From the NCBI GenBank assembly GCA_030151885.1, contig JASLCG010000006.1, forward strand, positions 1-53,962: a stretch of 53,962 nucleotides of DNA, written 5' to 3'. Shown here in pieces: positions 1 to 8,343 of this stretch (positions are counted from its first letter, which is position 1; each line of letters begins with the position of its first letter). Source of the DNA: Bacteroides sp. GTDB taxonomy: Bacteria; Bacteroidota; Bacteroidia; Bacteroidales; Bacteroidaceae. The position numbers were made by a program, and so were the translations under genes. The notes under the pieces were generated by a model, which saw only the letters and a program-made list of their open reading frames with translations, was not told where the DNA came from and did no database searches.

Positions 1-26
1 TAATTAACTACCCAATAAAATAAATG

Positions 27-65
27 ATAAAGGCTACAAGAAAATATTCTTGTAGCCTTTATTTA
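27..65. terminator. Intrinsic terminator of a gene left of the window
   Basis: A 14-bp hairpin, ATAAAGGCTACAAG (27-40) pairing with CTTGTAGCCTTTAT (49-62), sits ahead of the first gene. It most likely ends a transcript entering from the left. Confidence 0.7.
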
Positions 66-96
66 TAAAGAGCTTTCACGATATGAAATTTAATAT

Positions 97-104
97 TATG
101 TTTG
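97..104 (+). promoter_or_regulatory. Probable promoter of the lyase/GH88 pair
   Basis: TATGTTTG matches the Bacteroidetes -7 consensus TAnnTTTG. TTTC at 74-77 lies 19 nt upstream in the place of the -33 box. It is 38 nt ahead of the start codon of the heparinase-like gene. Confidence 0.5.
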
Positions 105-142
105 TTATTTAACCTTTTAAATAAACTAACTAATACTAACAC

Positions 143-2050
143 ATGAGAAAAATTTTAGCCTTTACATTGAGCTTATTTCTCCTTTTTCCAATTTTCGCCA
201 AGGACAATAAGCTATTGACAAACAAATACTCAATAGTTGATGTAGAATCTTCCATTCAAACTGAAACCCAATGGGTCTCTTTTCCGAGCTATGCAGATAG
301 AGAAGAGTGGGATAAACTGTTCGGAGAGTATAGGGATGATCTTATACGAGCAGGAGAAAGACTGTTGGATTATAAGTGGCAAGTTACAACATTTACCTCT
401 TATCTTGAATTTAGGAGAAGTGGTTCTAGAACCCCTATGGAGGCTACATTTAATGCAAATATTCGTACATTATCGCAATTGCTATTAGCAGAACTTGCAG
501 AAGGTAAGGGTAGGTTCTTAGACCAAATTATAGATGGAAGTATGATGTTGTGCGAAATGACTAGTTGGTCTTTATCAGCACATCTTGTAGTACAACCTTC
601 TAGAAGTCCAATGCCAAATCATAAATACGACATTATTGATTTAGTATCAGGGGAGTTAAGTTCACTATTGGCTTGGACTAACTTTTTTTTGAAAACAGAG
701 TTTGATAAAGTAGAGCCTGAAATAAGCCAAAGAATTTTGTATGAGCTGAATAAGAAAACCATCGAACCGTATATGGATGGTGAAAAATTTTGGTGGATTG
801 GCTTTGGGAAAGGTGCAAATGGGTTAGTAAATAACTGGAATCCATGGTGTAATAGCAATGTTTTAACCACAGCATTATTAACAATTACAGATAAAGAGAA
901 ATTATCGGAAGTAGTTTATAAAACTATGAAATCTGTTGATCAGTTCTTTAACTATATTAAGTCAGATGGAGCTTGCGAAGAAGGTCCATCCTATTGGCAA
1001 CATGCAGCAGGTAAGGCTTTTGACTACCTTTACTTATTAGATTTAGCTACGGATGGTAAAATCTCTATATTTGACAATACTCAAATAAAAGATATGGGAG
1101 AGTACATAGCGAAAACCTATATTGGAGATGGATGGATGGTTAATTTTGCCGATGCAGAAGCTAAAGCTAACTTAAATTACTATCATATTTATAGATACGG
1201 GAAAGCTGTAGAAAGTCAAATAATGATGGAGTTTGCCTCATATTTAAATCAAAAACAATACTTTAAGTATAAAGTTTCAAGAGATTTTTTTGATACATTA
1301 TCTTCTTTCACTGTTAGAGAGGATATTAAACGTACTCCTGCAAAATTGAAGCATGAAAAGGCTGTATGGTATCCAGAAACTCAATTCTTTTATTTAACCA
1401 ATTCGCGTGCCTTTTTTGCAACAAAAGGTGGACACAATGATGAGAGCCATAACCATAATGATGTAGGCACTTTCCTTTTATATGTGGACGGAAGCCCTCT
1501 ATTAGTAGATGTTGGTGTAGGTACATATACTGCAAAAACTTTTAGCAGCAGGAGATATGAGCTTTGGAATCTGCAAAGTAAAAATCACAACTTGCCAGTA
1601 GTTAATGGAGTAGATCAGAAAAATGGTAAAAAATATAAAGCACAGCAAGTGGTTGCCAATTCTAAGCAACAAAAATTCTCTTTAGATATTGCAAATGCAT
1701 ATCCAGAAGATGCAGCTGTGAAATATTGGAATAGATCGTACGATTTTAAAACTAAAGAGTTGGTTGTAAAAGATCAATTTGAGTTATTAGAACTTAAAGC
1801 TAATAATATCATTAATTTTATAGCAGTAGGAGAGTTTTTTAAAGGAAAAGATGGTGAGTTACTATACGAGTTAAATGGTAATAGAATCTCTTTATTATAT
1901 AATCACAATCAGTTTAATGTAGAAATAGTTCCATTGATATTAGATGATCCTAGATTTATTAAATTCTGGGGAGAAAAACTTTATAAAATATCTTTTAAAG
2001 CAAAGGAGCAAAAAATGAAAGATACATATACATTTAAAATTAAATACTAA
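143..2050 (+). CDS. Heparinase II/III-family polysaccharide lyase, exported
   Basis: This 635-residue protein looks like a polysaccharide lyase of the heparinase II/III superfamily, which cleaves uronic-acid polysaccharides by beta-elimination and leaves an unsaturated uronyl end. Residues 1-19 form a signal peptide ending in IFA, so it should act in the periplasm or at the surface. The N-terminal half is helical and aromatic-rich, as in the alpha/alpha toroid, with a WNPWCNSN motif. The beta-sheet half carries the His/Asn-rich signature GGHNDESHNHNDVG near residues 429-442 (H431, H436, H438), typical of PF07940. The stop is three bases before the GH88 gene, so the two form an operon. The substrate cannot be read from sequence; heparin/heparosan, alginate-like or other glycosaminoglycan-like polymers are all possible. 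Confidence 0.85.
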   Translation: MRKILAFTLSLFLLFPIFAKDNKLLTNKYSIVDVESSIQTETQWVSFPSYADREEWDKLFGEYRDDLIRAGERLLDYKWQVTTFTSYLEFRRSGSRTPMEATFNANIRTLSQLLLAELAEGKGRFLDQIIDGSMMLCEMTSWSLSAHLVVQPSRSPMPNHKYDIIDLVSGELSSLLAWTNFFLKTEFDKVEPEISQRILYELNKKTIEPYMDGEKFWWIGFGKGANGLVNNWNPWCNSNVLTTALLTITDKEKLSEVVYKTMKSVDQFFNYIKSDGACEEGPSYWQHAAGKAFDYLYLLDLATDGKISIFDNTQIKDMGEYIAKTYIGDGWMVNFADAEAKANLNYYHIYRYGKAVESQIMMEFASYLNQKQYFKYKVSRDFFDTLSSFTVREDIKRTPAKLKHEKAVWYPETQFFYLTNSRAFFATKGGHNDESHNHNDVGTFLLYVDGSPLLVDVGVGTYTAKTFSSRRYELWNLQSKNHNLPVVNGVDQKNGKKYKAQQVVANSKQQKFSLDIANAYPEDAAVKYWNRSYDFKTKELVVKDQFELLELKANNIINFIAVGEFFKGKDGELLYELNGNRISLLYNHNQFNVEIVPLILDDPRFIKFWGEKLYKISFKAKEQKMKDTYTFKIKY

Positions 2051-2053
2051 TCT

Positions 2054-3328
2054 ATGACTAATGCAAAGAGCCCTTTGGCTATCTTATTAATGTTATTTGC
2101 CTTTTGTTTAGGCGCATGTGATAACTCTAAAGAAAGAGAGCTAGAATTTATTAAAGAAAATATAGAATTCTCGGAAGCTCAAACAAAATTGATGTTGGAT
2201 AATGTAGGTAAACCAGCTAAAAATAATTATCCAAGAACAATGAACGATGCTGGTAAGCTAGTTGTAACAAGCATATACGACTGGACCCCAGGATTCTTTC
2301 CAGGTTCACTTTGGTATCTTTATGAGCTGAGTGGAGATCAATTTTGGCTGAAAAATGCAGAAGAGTGGACAAACCAATTGGAAGTGTTAAAGCATTTTAC
2401 TGGTCATCATGATTTAGGATTTATGATGTATTGTAGCTATGGAAATGCTAAAAGATTAGCACCGAAAGATGGACAAGATTCTATTTTAATTACTAGTGCC
2501 TCTTCTTTAGCTTCTAGGTATAGCCCCATCACAGAAACTATTAAGTCATGGAATTATCGTAAAGCATGGAATGATACTGTAGAGTGGTTTTATCCAGTTA
2601 TCATTGATAATATGATGAACTTAGAACTACTAACACAAGGTTCTAAATTAGCTAAAGATGATAAATACAAGAACATTGCAATAACACATGCGAAGACCAC
2701 ACTTAAAAATCAGTTTAGAGACGATTATACAAACTATCATGTTGTAAACTACGACCCCAAAACGGGAGAGGTATTAAACCAAGCAACTTGCCAGGGATAT
2801 AGCGATAACTCGGTTTGGGCTAGAGGACAGGCATGGGCTATTTACGGTTATGCAATGATGTATAGAGAAACTGGTGAAAAAGATTTTTTAGTAGCTTCAG
2901 AGAGAATGGCTGATTGGTATCTTCAAAACTTACCTGAAGATTTAGTACCTCTATGGGATTTTAATGTTGGGCAAGAAGGTTACAATCCTGAGGAAAAATC
3001 GTATGCTGTAAAGTTTAAAGGAGAGAACCTTAGAGATGTATCGGCTGCAGCTATTACATGTTCGGGTTTGTTTGAGTTAGGAGAATTAACAAAAAACAAA
3101 CTATATACTGAGAAAGCAATTCAAATGTTGCATGTATTAGGTTCTGATAAGTATAGAGCACAGCTAGGTAAAAATGCTAACTTTATACTAATGCATAGTG
3201 TTGGTAGTATTCCACACATTAATGAAATTGATAAACCATTGGTTTATGCCGATTACTATTTTTTAGAATCTTTGGTTAGATATAGAAATTTATTAGAATC
3301 AGGTTCTATATATGGAGTGAAAAACTAA
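2054..3328 (+). CDS. GH88 unsaturated glucuronyl hydrolase, lipoprotein
   Basis: This 424-residue protein matches glycoside hydrolase family 88, which removes the 4,5-unsaturated uronic acid that a lyase leaves at the non-reducing end. The N-terminus is a lipoprotein signal with lipobox LGAC (Cys22), so it is probably membrane anchored facing the periplasm. Family motifs are YDWTPGFFPGSLWYLYE (75-91), HHDLGF with Asp120, IDNMMNLELL with Asp185, and NSVWARGQAWAIYGYAMM. Asp120 and Asp185 correspond to the two essential acids of characterised UGL enzymes. It follows the lyase gene by three bases, which fits sequential lyase then hydrolase action. No SusC/SusD pair lies in the window. Confidence 0.9.
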   Translation: MTNAKSPLAILLMLFAFCLGACDNSKERELEFIKENIEFSEAQTKLMLDNVGKPAKNNYPRTMNDAGKLVVTSIYDWTPGFFPGSLWYLYELSGDQFWLKNAEEWTNQLEVLKHFTGHHDLGFMMYCSYGNAKRLAPKDGQDSILITSASSLASRYSPITETIKSWNYRKAWNDTVEWFYPVIIDNMMNLELLTQGSKLAKDDKYKNIAITHAKTTLKNQFRDDYTNYHVVNYDPKTGEVLNQATCQGYSDNSVWARGQAWAIYGYAMMYRETGEKDFLVASERMADWYLQNLPEDLVPLWDFNVGQEGYNPEEKSYAVKFKGENLRDVSAAAITCSGLFELGELTKNKLYTEKAIQMLHVLGSDKYRAQLGKNANFILMHSVGSIPHINEIDKPLVYADYYFLESLVRYRNLLESGSIYGVKN

Positions 3329-3341
3329 AATAAAGCTATAA

Positions 3342-3379
3342 TAAATAAAGAGGGCACCTTAAGGTGCCCTCTTTATTTA
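3342..3379. terminator. Perfect palindromic terminator after GH88
   Basis: A perfect 38-bp palindrome (19-bp arms around AGGGCACCTT/AAGGTGCCCT) closes the lyase/GH88 operon. The AT-rich foot makes it usable on both strands. Confidence 0.8.
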
Positions 3380-3503
3380 ATTGATTATCAAAAGAAAAAT
3401 AAATTTCATTTTATGAATTCTCTTTTCATATAAGCAGAACAAAAAGAACAGTAAAGGTGTTTATTAATAAGAAATAGAAATAAGCTGATAACGATAATAA
3501 TTT

Positions 3504-4430
3504 ATGGAAAAGAATAAAGGTTTTGTTTGCGATCCTGAAAGTGGATTTTGTAGTATCCCTAGTAGTGGGACAACAGATGTTAACTACAATGCTTTAAATA
3601 CACCTAAAGAGAAACCTCTACACATTGTATATTTCTCAGATCCTATATGTTCTTACTGTTGGAACTTAGACGGGTATCTCCGTAAGTTAGAATTAGAGTA
3701 TGGAGATTATTTTACATTAGAGGAGCGAATGGGAGGCCTGATGCCCGAATTTGGTGTGGAATCTTACGAGGGTGAGGTTACTGATCCTAGTAAAATGGCT
3801 CATATGTGGAATAAAGTGAGCGAAGATTTAAGAGTTCCAGTGAATGGTAATGTATGGTTGAAAAATCCATTAAAATCTTCTTTTCCAGCTTCGATAGCTT
3901 TTAAGGCAGCAGAAATGCAGAGCAAAGAGAAGGGTATGAAGTTATTAAGACGATTAAGAGAAGCTCTTTTTGTTGAAGCTAAAGATATTTCTAATTGGGC
4001 TGTTATTGAAACTGAAGCAAAAGCAGTAGGTTTAGATCTAGAAAAATTTAAGACTGCTTTTAATGATGGTTCTGCTAAAGCAGAATTTGATAAGGACTTG
4101 AAGTTGACTAGAGAGGCGGGAGTGGATTTATTTCCTACACTCTTCGTTATAAATAAACGAGATATGCATTCAGAACTAAGTGCTCCAACAATGTATATTC
4201 AGCTGGAAGAGGCAATTAAAAAACTAAACGAAGGGGCTAAACTAAAAACTTACGATAAAGAAAATGTGTTGGCTCTTGTAGAAAAGTTTGGAAGTACCAA
4301 TTTAAAAGAGATGTCTATTCTTACAGGAAAGACTTTTCCTGTATGCGAAGATTTATTAGATAAATTAGTTCAAGAAGACAAATTAGTTGAAATAAAATCG
4401 GCTAAAGGCAGTCTTTGGAGAATTAAATAG
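3504..4430 (+). CDS. DsbA-family / SpxH(YjbH)-like thioredoxin-fold protein
   Basis: The 308-residue protein has a thioredoxin-like domain at about residues 38-230 with an active-site-like CSYC at 49-52 in SDPICSYCW, and a cis-proline candidate in VDLFPTLF. This arrangement resembles the FrnE/SpxH (YjbH) branch of the DsbA superfamily, whose Bacillus members are cytoplasmic adaptors for ClpXP degradation of Spx. There is no signal peptide, so a cytoplasmic site is likely. Two extra N-terminal cysteines (C9, C16) in VCDPESGFC could form another redox or metal site. The C-terminal 60 residues resemble a small winged-helix segment. Whether it is a redox enzyme or an adaptor cannot be decided here. 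It is transcribed alone, between two terminators. Confidence 0.75.
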   Translation: MEKNKGFVCDPESGFCSIPSSGTTDVNYNALNTPKEKPLHIVYFSDPICSYCWNLDGYLRKLELEYGDYFTLEERMGGLMPEFGVESYEGEVTDPSKMAHMWNKVSEDLRVPVNGNVWLKNPLKSSFPASIAFKAAEMQSKEKGMKLLRRLREALFVEAKDISNWAVIETEAKAVGLDLEKFKTAFNDGSAKAEFDKDLKLTREAGVDLFPTLFVINKRDMHSELSAPTMYIQLEEAIKKLNEGAKLKTYDKENVLALVEKFGSTNLKEMSILTGKTFPVCEDLLDKLVQEDKLVEIKSAKGSLWRIK

Positions 4431-4445
4431 TTTAAGATTAATTAG

Positions 4446-4486
4446 AAAAAGACGGGTTGTATATACTACATACAATCCGTCTTTTT
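4446..4486. terminator. Intrinsic terminator
   Basis: AAAAAGACGGGTTGTA (4446-4461) pairs with TACAATCCGTCTTTTT (4471-4486) with one G-T wobble. The right arm ends in a T run. It ends the DsbA-like gene. Confidence 0.8.
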
Positions 4487-4601
4487 ATTTTCAGTAGTTT
4501 AAGCATAAACTCCCAAGTATATAAATAGTATAGTCTATCATTATATTCAAATTTAAAGGTGTATGCAGAAAATATATACTATATTTCGGTAGGTAAAAAA
4601 C

Positions 4602-5369
4602 ATGAGAAGTTTGATGCAGAATATACATAAAGTGGTAGAGAAGCTTCTAAATAGATTAGATGATGAAAAAGTAGCACTCTCTACAGATGAACAGCTATTG
4701 TTTCAAAAATATACAGGGTTAGCAACTGATAGAGTTACTCATTTACTCTCTAGATTGAACTTGAAACAACATTTACTATCGGATTTGCCAATGGTACCTC
4801 TAGGAAACAGTCTTATTGAAGTGATGACATTTAATTCATTTGATTCGCTAAGTGAAGCCCATGCAGTTGTATACAGCTTTATGCCTAGTAAGCTTGGTAA
4901 AATCTTTCTAGCAGAAAATAGCTACGGTTTGGTAGCTCTAGAGTTCTGTGACGTTTCGGAACAAGCATTTCTTGAGTCTTATATATTTAATAATAAACAT
5001 CAGCTACCTTTGCAAAGAAGAGATGATATAGTGCATAAGTATAAAAAAATATTGGATGGTAATATTTTGTCCATCAACAATTTATCATTAAAACTATGTC
5101 TGTATGGAACGGAATTTCAAGTTAATGTGTGGAGAGCTTTATTAACTTTACAAATGGGAGTATTAACATCGTATTCCGAAATAGCTAAAATGATAGATAG
5201 ACCTAATGCTATTCGTGCAGTAGGTACTGCTGTAGGTAAAAATCCAATAAGTATAATTATTCCGTGTCATCGAATAGTACGAAAAGATGGGGTAGTAGGA
5301 GAGTATAGATGGGGGCGTGCGCGCAAGGGGCTATTGTTATCTTGGGAACTTGATACGGCTTTCATCTAA
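4602..5369 (+). CDS. Methylated-DNA--protein-cysteine methyltransferase (Ogt/Ada-C type)
   Basis: This 255-residue protein has a C-terminal O6-alkylguanine-DNA alkyltransferase domain (about 165-250). It would remove the alkyl group from O6-methylguanine onto its own cysteine in a suicide reaction. The domain is recognised by GTEFQVNVWRALL, TSYSEIA, RAVGTAVGKNP and the active-site IIPCHRIV with Cys222. The first 90 residues are not the zinc/AraC domains of full Ada; they look like a helical N-terminal extension of unknown role. Met5 is an alternative start. It is probably co-transcribed with the nucleotidyltransferase-like gene 29 nt downstream. The direct-reversal repair role is well established for the family; the N-terminal role is open. 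Confidence 0.9.
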   Translation: MRSLMQNIHKVVEKLLNRLDDEKVALSTDEQLLFQKYTGLATDRVTHLLSRLNLKQHLLSDLPMVPLGNSLIEVMTFNSFDSLSEAHAVVYSFMPSKLGKIFLAENSYGLVALEFCDVSEQAFLESYIFNNKHQLPLQRRDDIVHKYKKILDGNILSINNLSLKLCLYGTEFQVNVWRALLTLQMGVLTSYSEIAKMIDRPNAIRAVGTAVGKNPISIIIPCHRIVRKDGVVGEYRWGRARKGLLLSWELDTAFI

Positions 5370-5398
5370 ATAAGATTACGTAAGTTATAAAAGAAAAA

Positions 5399-5875
5399 AT
5401 GAAAGATGTTATAATAAAAACCCTAGAGAAATTGGCTCCTGAACTAAAGCAACTGGAGGGTGGGTATTATGTTATAGGTGGTGCAGCTCTACTCTTACAG
5501 GGTGTTCCAATAGGTAAAACGCACGATATTGATATAATTACCACAACTAGCAATGCCATATATTTAGAGCAGATTTGGGCCGAAAAATTGGTAGTTAATC
5601 CTACAATGAAAGATAATGGACTTTTTCACTCACATTTTGGACAGTATAAATTTCCTGATATTGAGGTAGAAGTTCAAGGAGATTTACAAGTTTTCTCTAA
5701 TGGAAAATGGAAACTTGTAACAGTTCAGGAATTTGATGTTATTCAGCTTACTGGTCTTGATGTGAAAGTACCAACCTTAGGCGAAATAAAACGTATTTTA
5801 TCTCTGTTTGGACGAGATAAAGACAACAAAAGAATAGCTCAAATTAATACTTTTCTTACTGCTGATAAACTTTAA
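5399..5875 (+). CDS. Nucleotidyltransferase-fold protein of unknown target
   Basis: The 158-residue cytoplasmic protein carries a minimal nucleotidyltransferase signature: IGGAALLLQG (26-35) followed by HDIDI with Asp43 and Asp45, the usual GG...DxD metal-binding layout of the polymerase-beta superfamily. A third acidic strand (PDIEVEVQ) follows near residue 88. The C-terminal helix ends in FGRDKDNKRIAQI, similar to proteins annotated as nucleotidyltransferase or AbiEii-like. No HEPN or AbiEi partner is adjacent, so a toxin-antitoxin role is not supported. It sits between the alkyltransferase and the Crp-like gene, 11 nt upstream of the latter. The substrate is unknown. Confidence 0.6.
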   Translation: MKDVIIKTLEKLAPELKQLEGGYYVIGGAALLLQGVPIGKTHDIDIITTTSNAIYLEQIWAEKLVVNPTMKDNGLFHSHFGQYKFPDIEVEVQGDLQVFSNGKWKLVTVQEFDVIQLTGLDVKVPTLGEIKRILSLFGRDKDNKRIAQINTFLTADKL

Positions 5876-5886
5876 TACCCAAGGCT

Positions 5887-6450
5887 GTGACTGTTCGTGA
5901 TACATTGATGAAATTATTTTCTTTTAGTAAAGACTCTTTAGAAGCTTTAGAACCTTTATTTGAATTGAAGTGCTTCCCTAAGAAAAGTATTATACTTCAG
6001 GAAAATGCCCCAGACTATTACCTTTATATTGTTGAAAAAGGAATAGTTCGTAGCTACATTCAACGTGCTGGAAAAGAATCAACGCTCTATTTTGCACAGG
6101 AGAATGATGTAGCACTCTCTTCCCCATCTTTAGATAGGGTACAGAATGCTTCATTCGCTCTTGAAGCATCTGAAGAAGTTTTGCTTTGGTCTATAAAACG
6201 TACAGAATTGGCAGAACTATTTAAAAACTCGTTAGAATTAGCTAATTGGGGTAGAATTGTTTCGGAGCGTTTCTTTACATTTTCTTGTTTTTATTATACC
6301 GATATTTTTTGGATGAGTAAACGAGAACAGTATTTACACCTTTTAAAATATGCACCACATCTAATACAAAGATTACCTCAAAAAGACTTAGCCTCTTGGT
6401 TAGATATCACTCCACAATCTTTAAGTAGGATTCGTGCTAATTTGGATTAA
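5887..6450 (+). CDS. Crp/Fnr-family transcriptional regulator
   Basis: This 187-residue protein has an N-terminal cyclic-nucleotide-binding-like beta-roll (about 15-115; PKKSIILQENAPDYYLYIVEKGIVRSY is split across 31-58) and a C-terminal helix-turn-helix ending in LPQKDLASWLDITPQSLSRIRANL. It is a typical Crp/Fnr-type regulator of Bacteroidetes. No N-terminal cysteine cluster for an Fnr iron-sulfur cluster is present. The start used is GTG at 5887; ATG at 5908 would give a protein seven residues shorter and may be the real start. A perfect palindrome begins at its stop codon, just ahead of the EamA transporter promoter, so the transporter is a plausible target. Confidence 0.8.
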   Translation: MTVRDTLMKLFSFSKDSLEALEPLFELKCFPKKSIILQENAPDYYLYIVEKGIVRSYIQRAGKESTLYFAQENDVALSSPSLDRVQNASFALEASEEVLLWSIKRTELAELFKNSLELANWGRIVSERFFTFSCFYYTDIFWMSKREQYLHLLKYAPHLIQRLPQKDLASWLDITPQSLSRIRANLD

Positions 6451-6466
6451 TTACCCTAGGGTAATT
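6449..6466. promoter_or_regulatory. Perfect 18-bp palindrome, operator or terminator
   Basis: AATTACCCTAGGGTAATT is a perfect palindrome that begins at the stop codon of the Crp-like gene and is followed by more T residues. It ends 20 bases before the -7 element of the transporter promoter. It could be a regulator operator over the -33 region or a very short-loop terminator. Confidence 0.5.
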
Positions 6467-6486
6467 TTTTCTATCTTTTAAATATC

Positions 6487-6494
6487 TACCTTTG
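6487..6494 (+). promoter_or_regulatory. Promoter -7 element of the EamA transporter
   Basis: TACCTTTG matches TAnnTTTG exactly, 39 nt upstream of the start codon. The palindrome at 6449-6466 occupies the expected -33 zone. Confidence 0.5.
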
Positions 6495-6533
6495 CAGCCG
6501 TTTTAAATATAAAAGGTAATTATTAGCAAAAAA

Positions 6534-7457
6534 ATGAAGAGTTTAAAAGGTATTAAGGGTATTCTGTTGGCGATGATATCATCGGGTACATTTGGATTAA
6601 TTCCATTATTTACTATTCCATTGGTCAATGAGATGGGAATGAGTGAAGCAGGAATCTTATTTTATCGTTTTTTTCTATCTGCGTTAATGATGATTCCTAT
6701 TTGTTTAATCAGAGGGAATAGTATGCGTATATCCTTAAAACATCTTTTTCCAATCTTAGGGCTGGGGGCATTATACGCTTTAACAGCTCTTTTCTTAGTT
6801 TACTCTTACAATTATATTTCTAGTGGAATAGCCACTACAATTCATTTTCTTTATCCGCTGTGTGTAAGTTTTCTGATGATTGCTTTTTTCAAAGAGCAAA
6901 AATCTAAGGCTTTACTTATAGCTGCATTACTCTCTCTACTAGGCGTAGCACTGATGTGTTGGACAGGTAGTTCTTCAATCAGTTGGCTAGGTATAGGATT
7001 ATCAGCTTTAACTATACTTACCTATGGAGTTTATATAGTTGGTATCAATCAGTCGGAGGTAGGTAAGCTGCCAGGAGATGTATTGACTTTCTATGTAATC
7101 TTGGCAGGAGCAATTATTTTTTATTTTTACTCTATATTTACAGATGGTTATGTAAGTGGTATTCCAAGTTTAGAAGCTGGGATATATCTCTCATTATTGG
7201 CTTTTTTAGCCACTGTAATATCAGATTTTGCTTTAATAATGGCTGTAAAATATGCAGGCTCTACAGTTACAGCTATTTTAGGATCCATGGAACCACTTGT
7301 AGCTGTATCTGTTGGAGTTGTTGTTTTTTCAGAATATTTTGGATACCAAACATTCATAGGATTAGTATTAATATTGGCATCTGTAGCCTTAGTAATCTTG
7401 TCCGATCAACAGAAAAAGAAGAAACTAGTAACCCAAAAAGTCAAAGCTGAAGAGTAA
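6534..7457 (+). CDS. EamA-family (drug/metabolite transporter) permease
   Basis: The 307-residue protein is an inner-membrane transporter of the DMT superfamily, with about ten hydrophobic segments arranged as two repeated five-helix EamA units (about 8-142 and 150-290). The segment AIGLSALTILTYGVYIVG-like region near 155-170 and SMEPLVAVSVGVVVFSEYFG near 250-270 are typical of the second unit, where the SxEPL motif is highly conserved. The substrate is unknown; family members export amino acids, sugars or metabolites. The C-terminus is a lysine-rich cytoplasmic tail. It has its own promoter and runs convergently with the RIC gene, only 11 nt separating the stops. Confidence 0.85.
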   Translation: MKSLKGIKGILLAMISSGTFGLIPLFTIPLVNEMGMSEAGILFYRFFLSALMMIPICLIRGNSMRISLKHLFPILGLGALYALTALFLVYSYNYISSGIATTIHFLYPLCVSFLMIAFFKEQKSKALLIAALLSLLGVALMCWTGSSSISWLGIGLSALTILTYGVYIVGINQSEVGKLPGDVLTFYVILAGAIIFYFYSIFTDGYVSGIPSLEAGIYLSLLAFLATVISDFALIMAVKYAGSTVTAILGSMEPLVAVSVGVVVFSEYFGYQTFIGLVLILASVALVILSDQQKKKKLVTQKVKAEE

Positions 7458-7468
7458 GGAGATTTTTC

Positions 7469-8203
7469 TTACTTGCTAACACGACATATAGTTTGCATTT
7501 TGATAGCTCTAGGGAATAGAATATTATTCTCTACATGAATATGTATGTGTAGGTTTTGTTGGAAGTCTCTTAGACGCTTCATTACTAATTTGTAAGAATC
7601 ACAACCAGAGCTTGGTGTGGTATAACCATCGGTAAGTTTTTCTATAGCTCTAAATCGTTCCCCCTCTCCACTATGCTCTTCTTCCATAACACGAATCGGA
7701 TTTTCAATACTTCCACAGTGAAATTCTGGTAAAATTACACCAGTAGCATATGCTTGTTCTATTTCGTAAATGAAAGGAAATAGTATTTGCTCTTCTTTTA
7801 CAAGGTGATTAAACAAGTCGTTAATACTTGCGGTAAAAAGCTCTTTTACCTTTAGTAAATTACTATGTGTTGTAGCATGAACACTGCATACCGTTTGTAG
7901 AAGTTCTAATGTTTTAGGTCCTTCTGTGCGGATATAATAGTGGTGAAACTTTAGAATATAATCAATTAAAAGCTCTGTACTCCAAGCTTTGAATTGGAGA
8001 GCAGTCGATACTTTTTCATTTTCAGTTTCGTGCAGAACAGTTAGTAACTCTTCTAACTCTACTTTAGCATTTTTGCAAGCTTCACCTAAAGATCGAGTTC
8101 CACCACAACAAAAATCTAAGTTATACTGATATAAAGTTTCTGCATAACTCATATTTTGTGCAACAATATCGCCTAGCTTTGTGTCTTTTGTAAATTTCAT
8201 CAT
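7469..8203 (-). CDS. ric: Iron-sulfur cluster repair di-iron protein RIC (ScdA/YtfE family)
   Basis: The 244-residue protein restores iron-sulfur clusters damaged by nitric oxide or oxidants. An N-terminal ScdA-type domain (about 5-60) carries LDFCCGG (29-35), and a hemerythrin-like domain follows with HHYYIRTEGP, VHATTH, HLVKEEQILFPFI, MEEEHSGEG and HIHVENNILFPRA, supplying the His/Glu ligands of the di-iron centre. The length is normal for the family. It is a single gene transcribed leftwards, ending against the EamA gene. Its upstream region (8243-8280) contains a nested dyad that could be the operator of a Crp/Fnr-type nitrosative-stress regulator. The Crp-like gene at 5887 is a candidate but not a proven partner. 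Confidence 0.93.
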   Translation of the reverse strand: MMKFTKDTKLGDIVAQNMSYAETLYQYNLDFCCGGTRSLGEACKNAKVELEELLTVLHETENEKVSTALQFKAWSTELLIDYILKFHHYYIRTEGPKTLELLQTVCSVHATTHSNLLKVKELFTASINDLFNHLVKEEQILFPFIYEIEQAYATGVILPEFHCGSIENPIRVMEEEHSGEGERFRAIEKLTDGYTTPSSGCDSYKLVMKRLRDFQQNLHIHIHVENNILFPRAIKMQTICRVSK

Positions 8204-8242
8204 TGATTCTTTTAATAATTTAGTACAAATGAAACATCTTTT

Positions 8243-8280
8243 ATACCATCTAACTGTCGCATAGGTGACATTGATGGTAT
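8243..8280. promoter_or_regulatory. Nested dyad upstream of RIC
   Basis: Outer arms ATACCATC (8243-8250) and GATGGTAT (8273-8280) are perfectly complementary. Inside is a second dyad, TGTCGC-ATAG-GTGACA, one mismatch, with the spacing of a Crp/Fnr-type half-site pair. It lies 40 to 77 nt ahead of the RIC start, between RIC and a divergent lipoprotein gene. Confidence 0.5.
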
Positions 8281-8343
8281 TAAAGAATAATATTCATAAT
8301 TTTATTTATATCTTATTCTCTTGAAATATAAAGAAATGGTATA

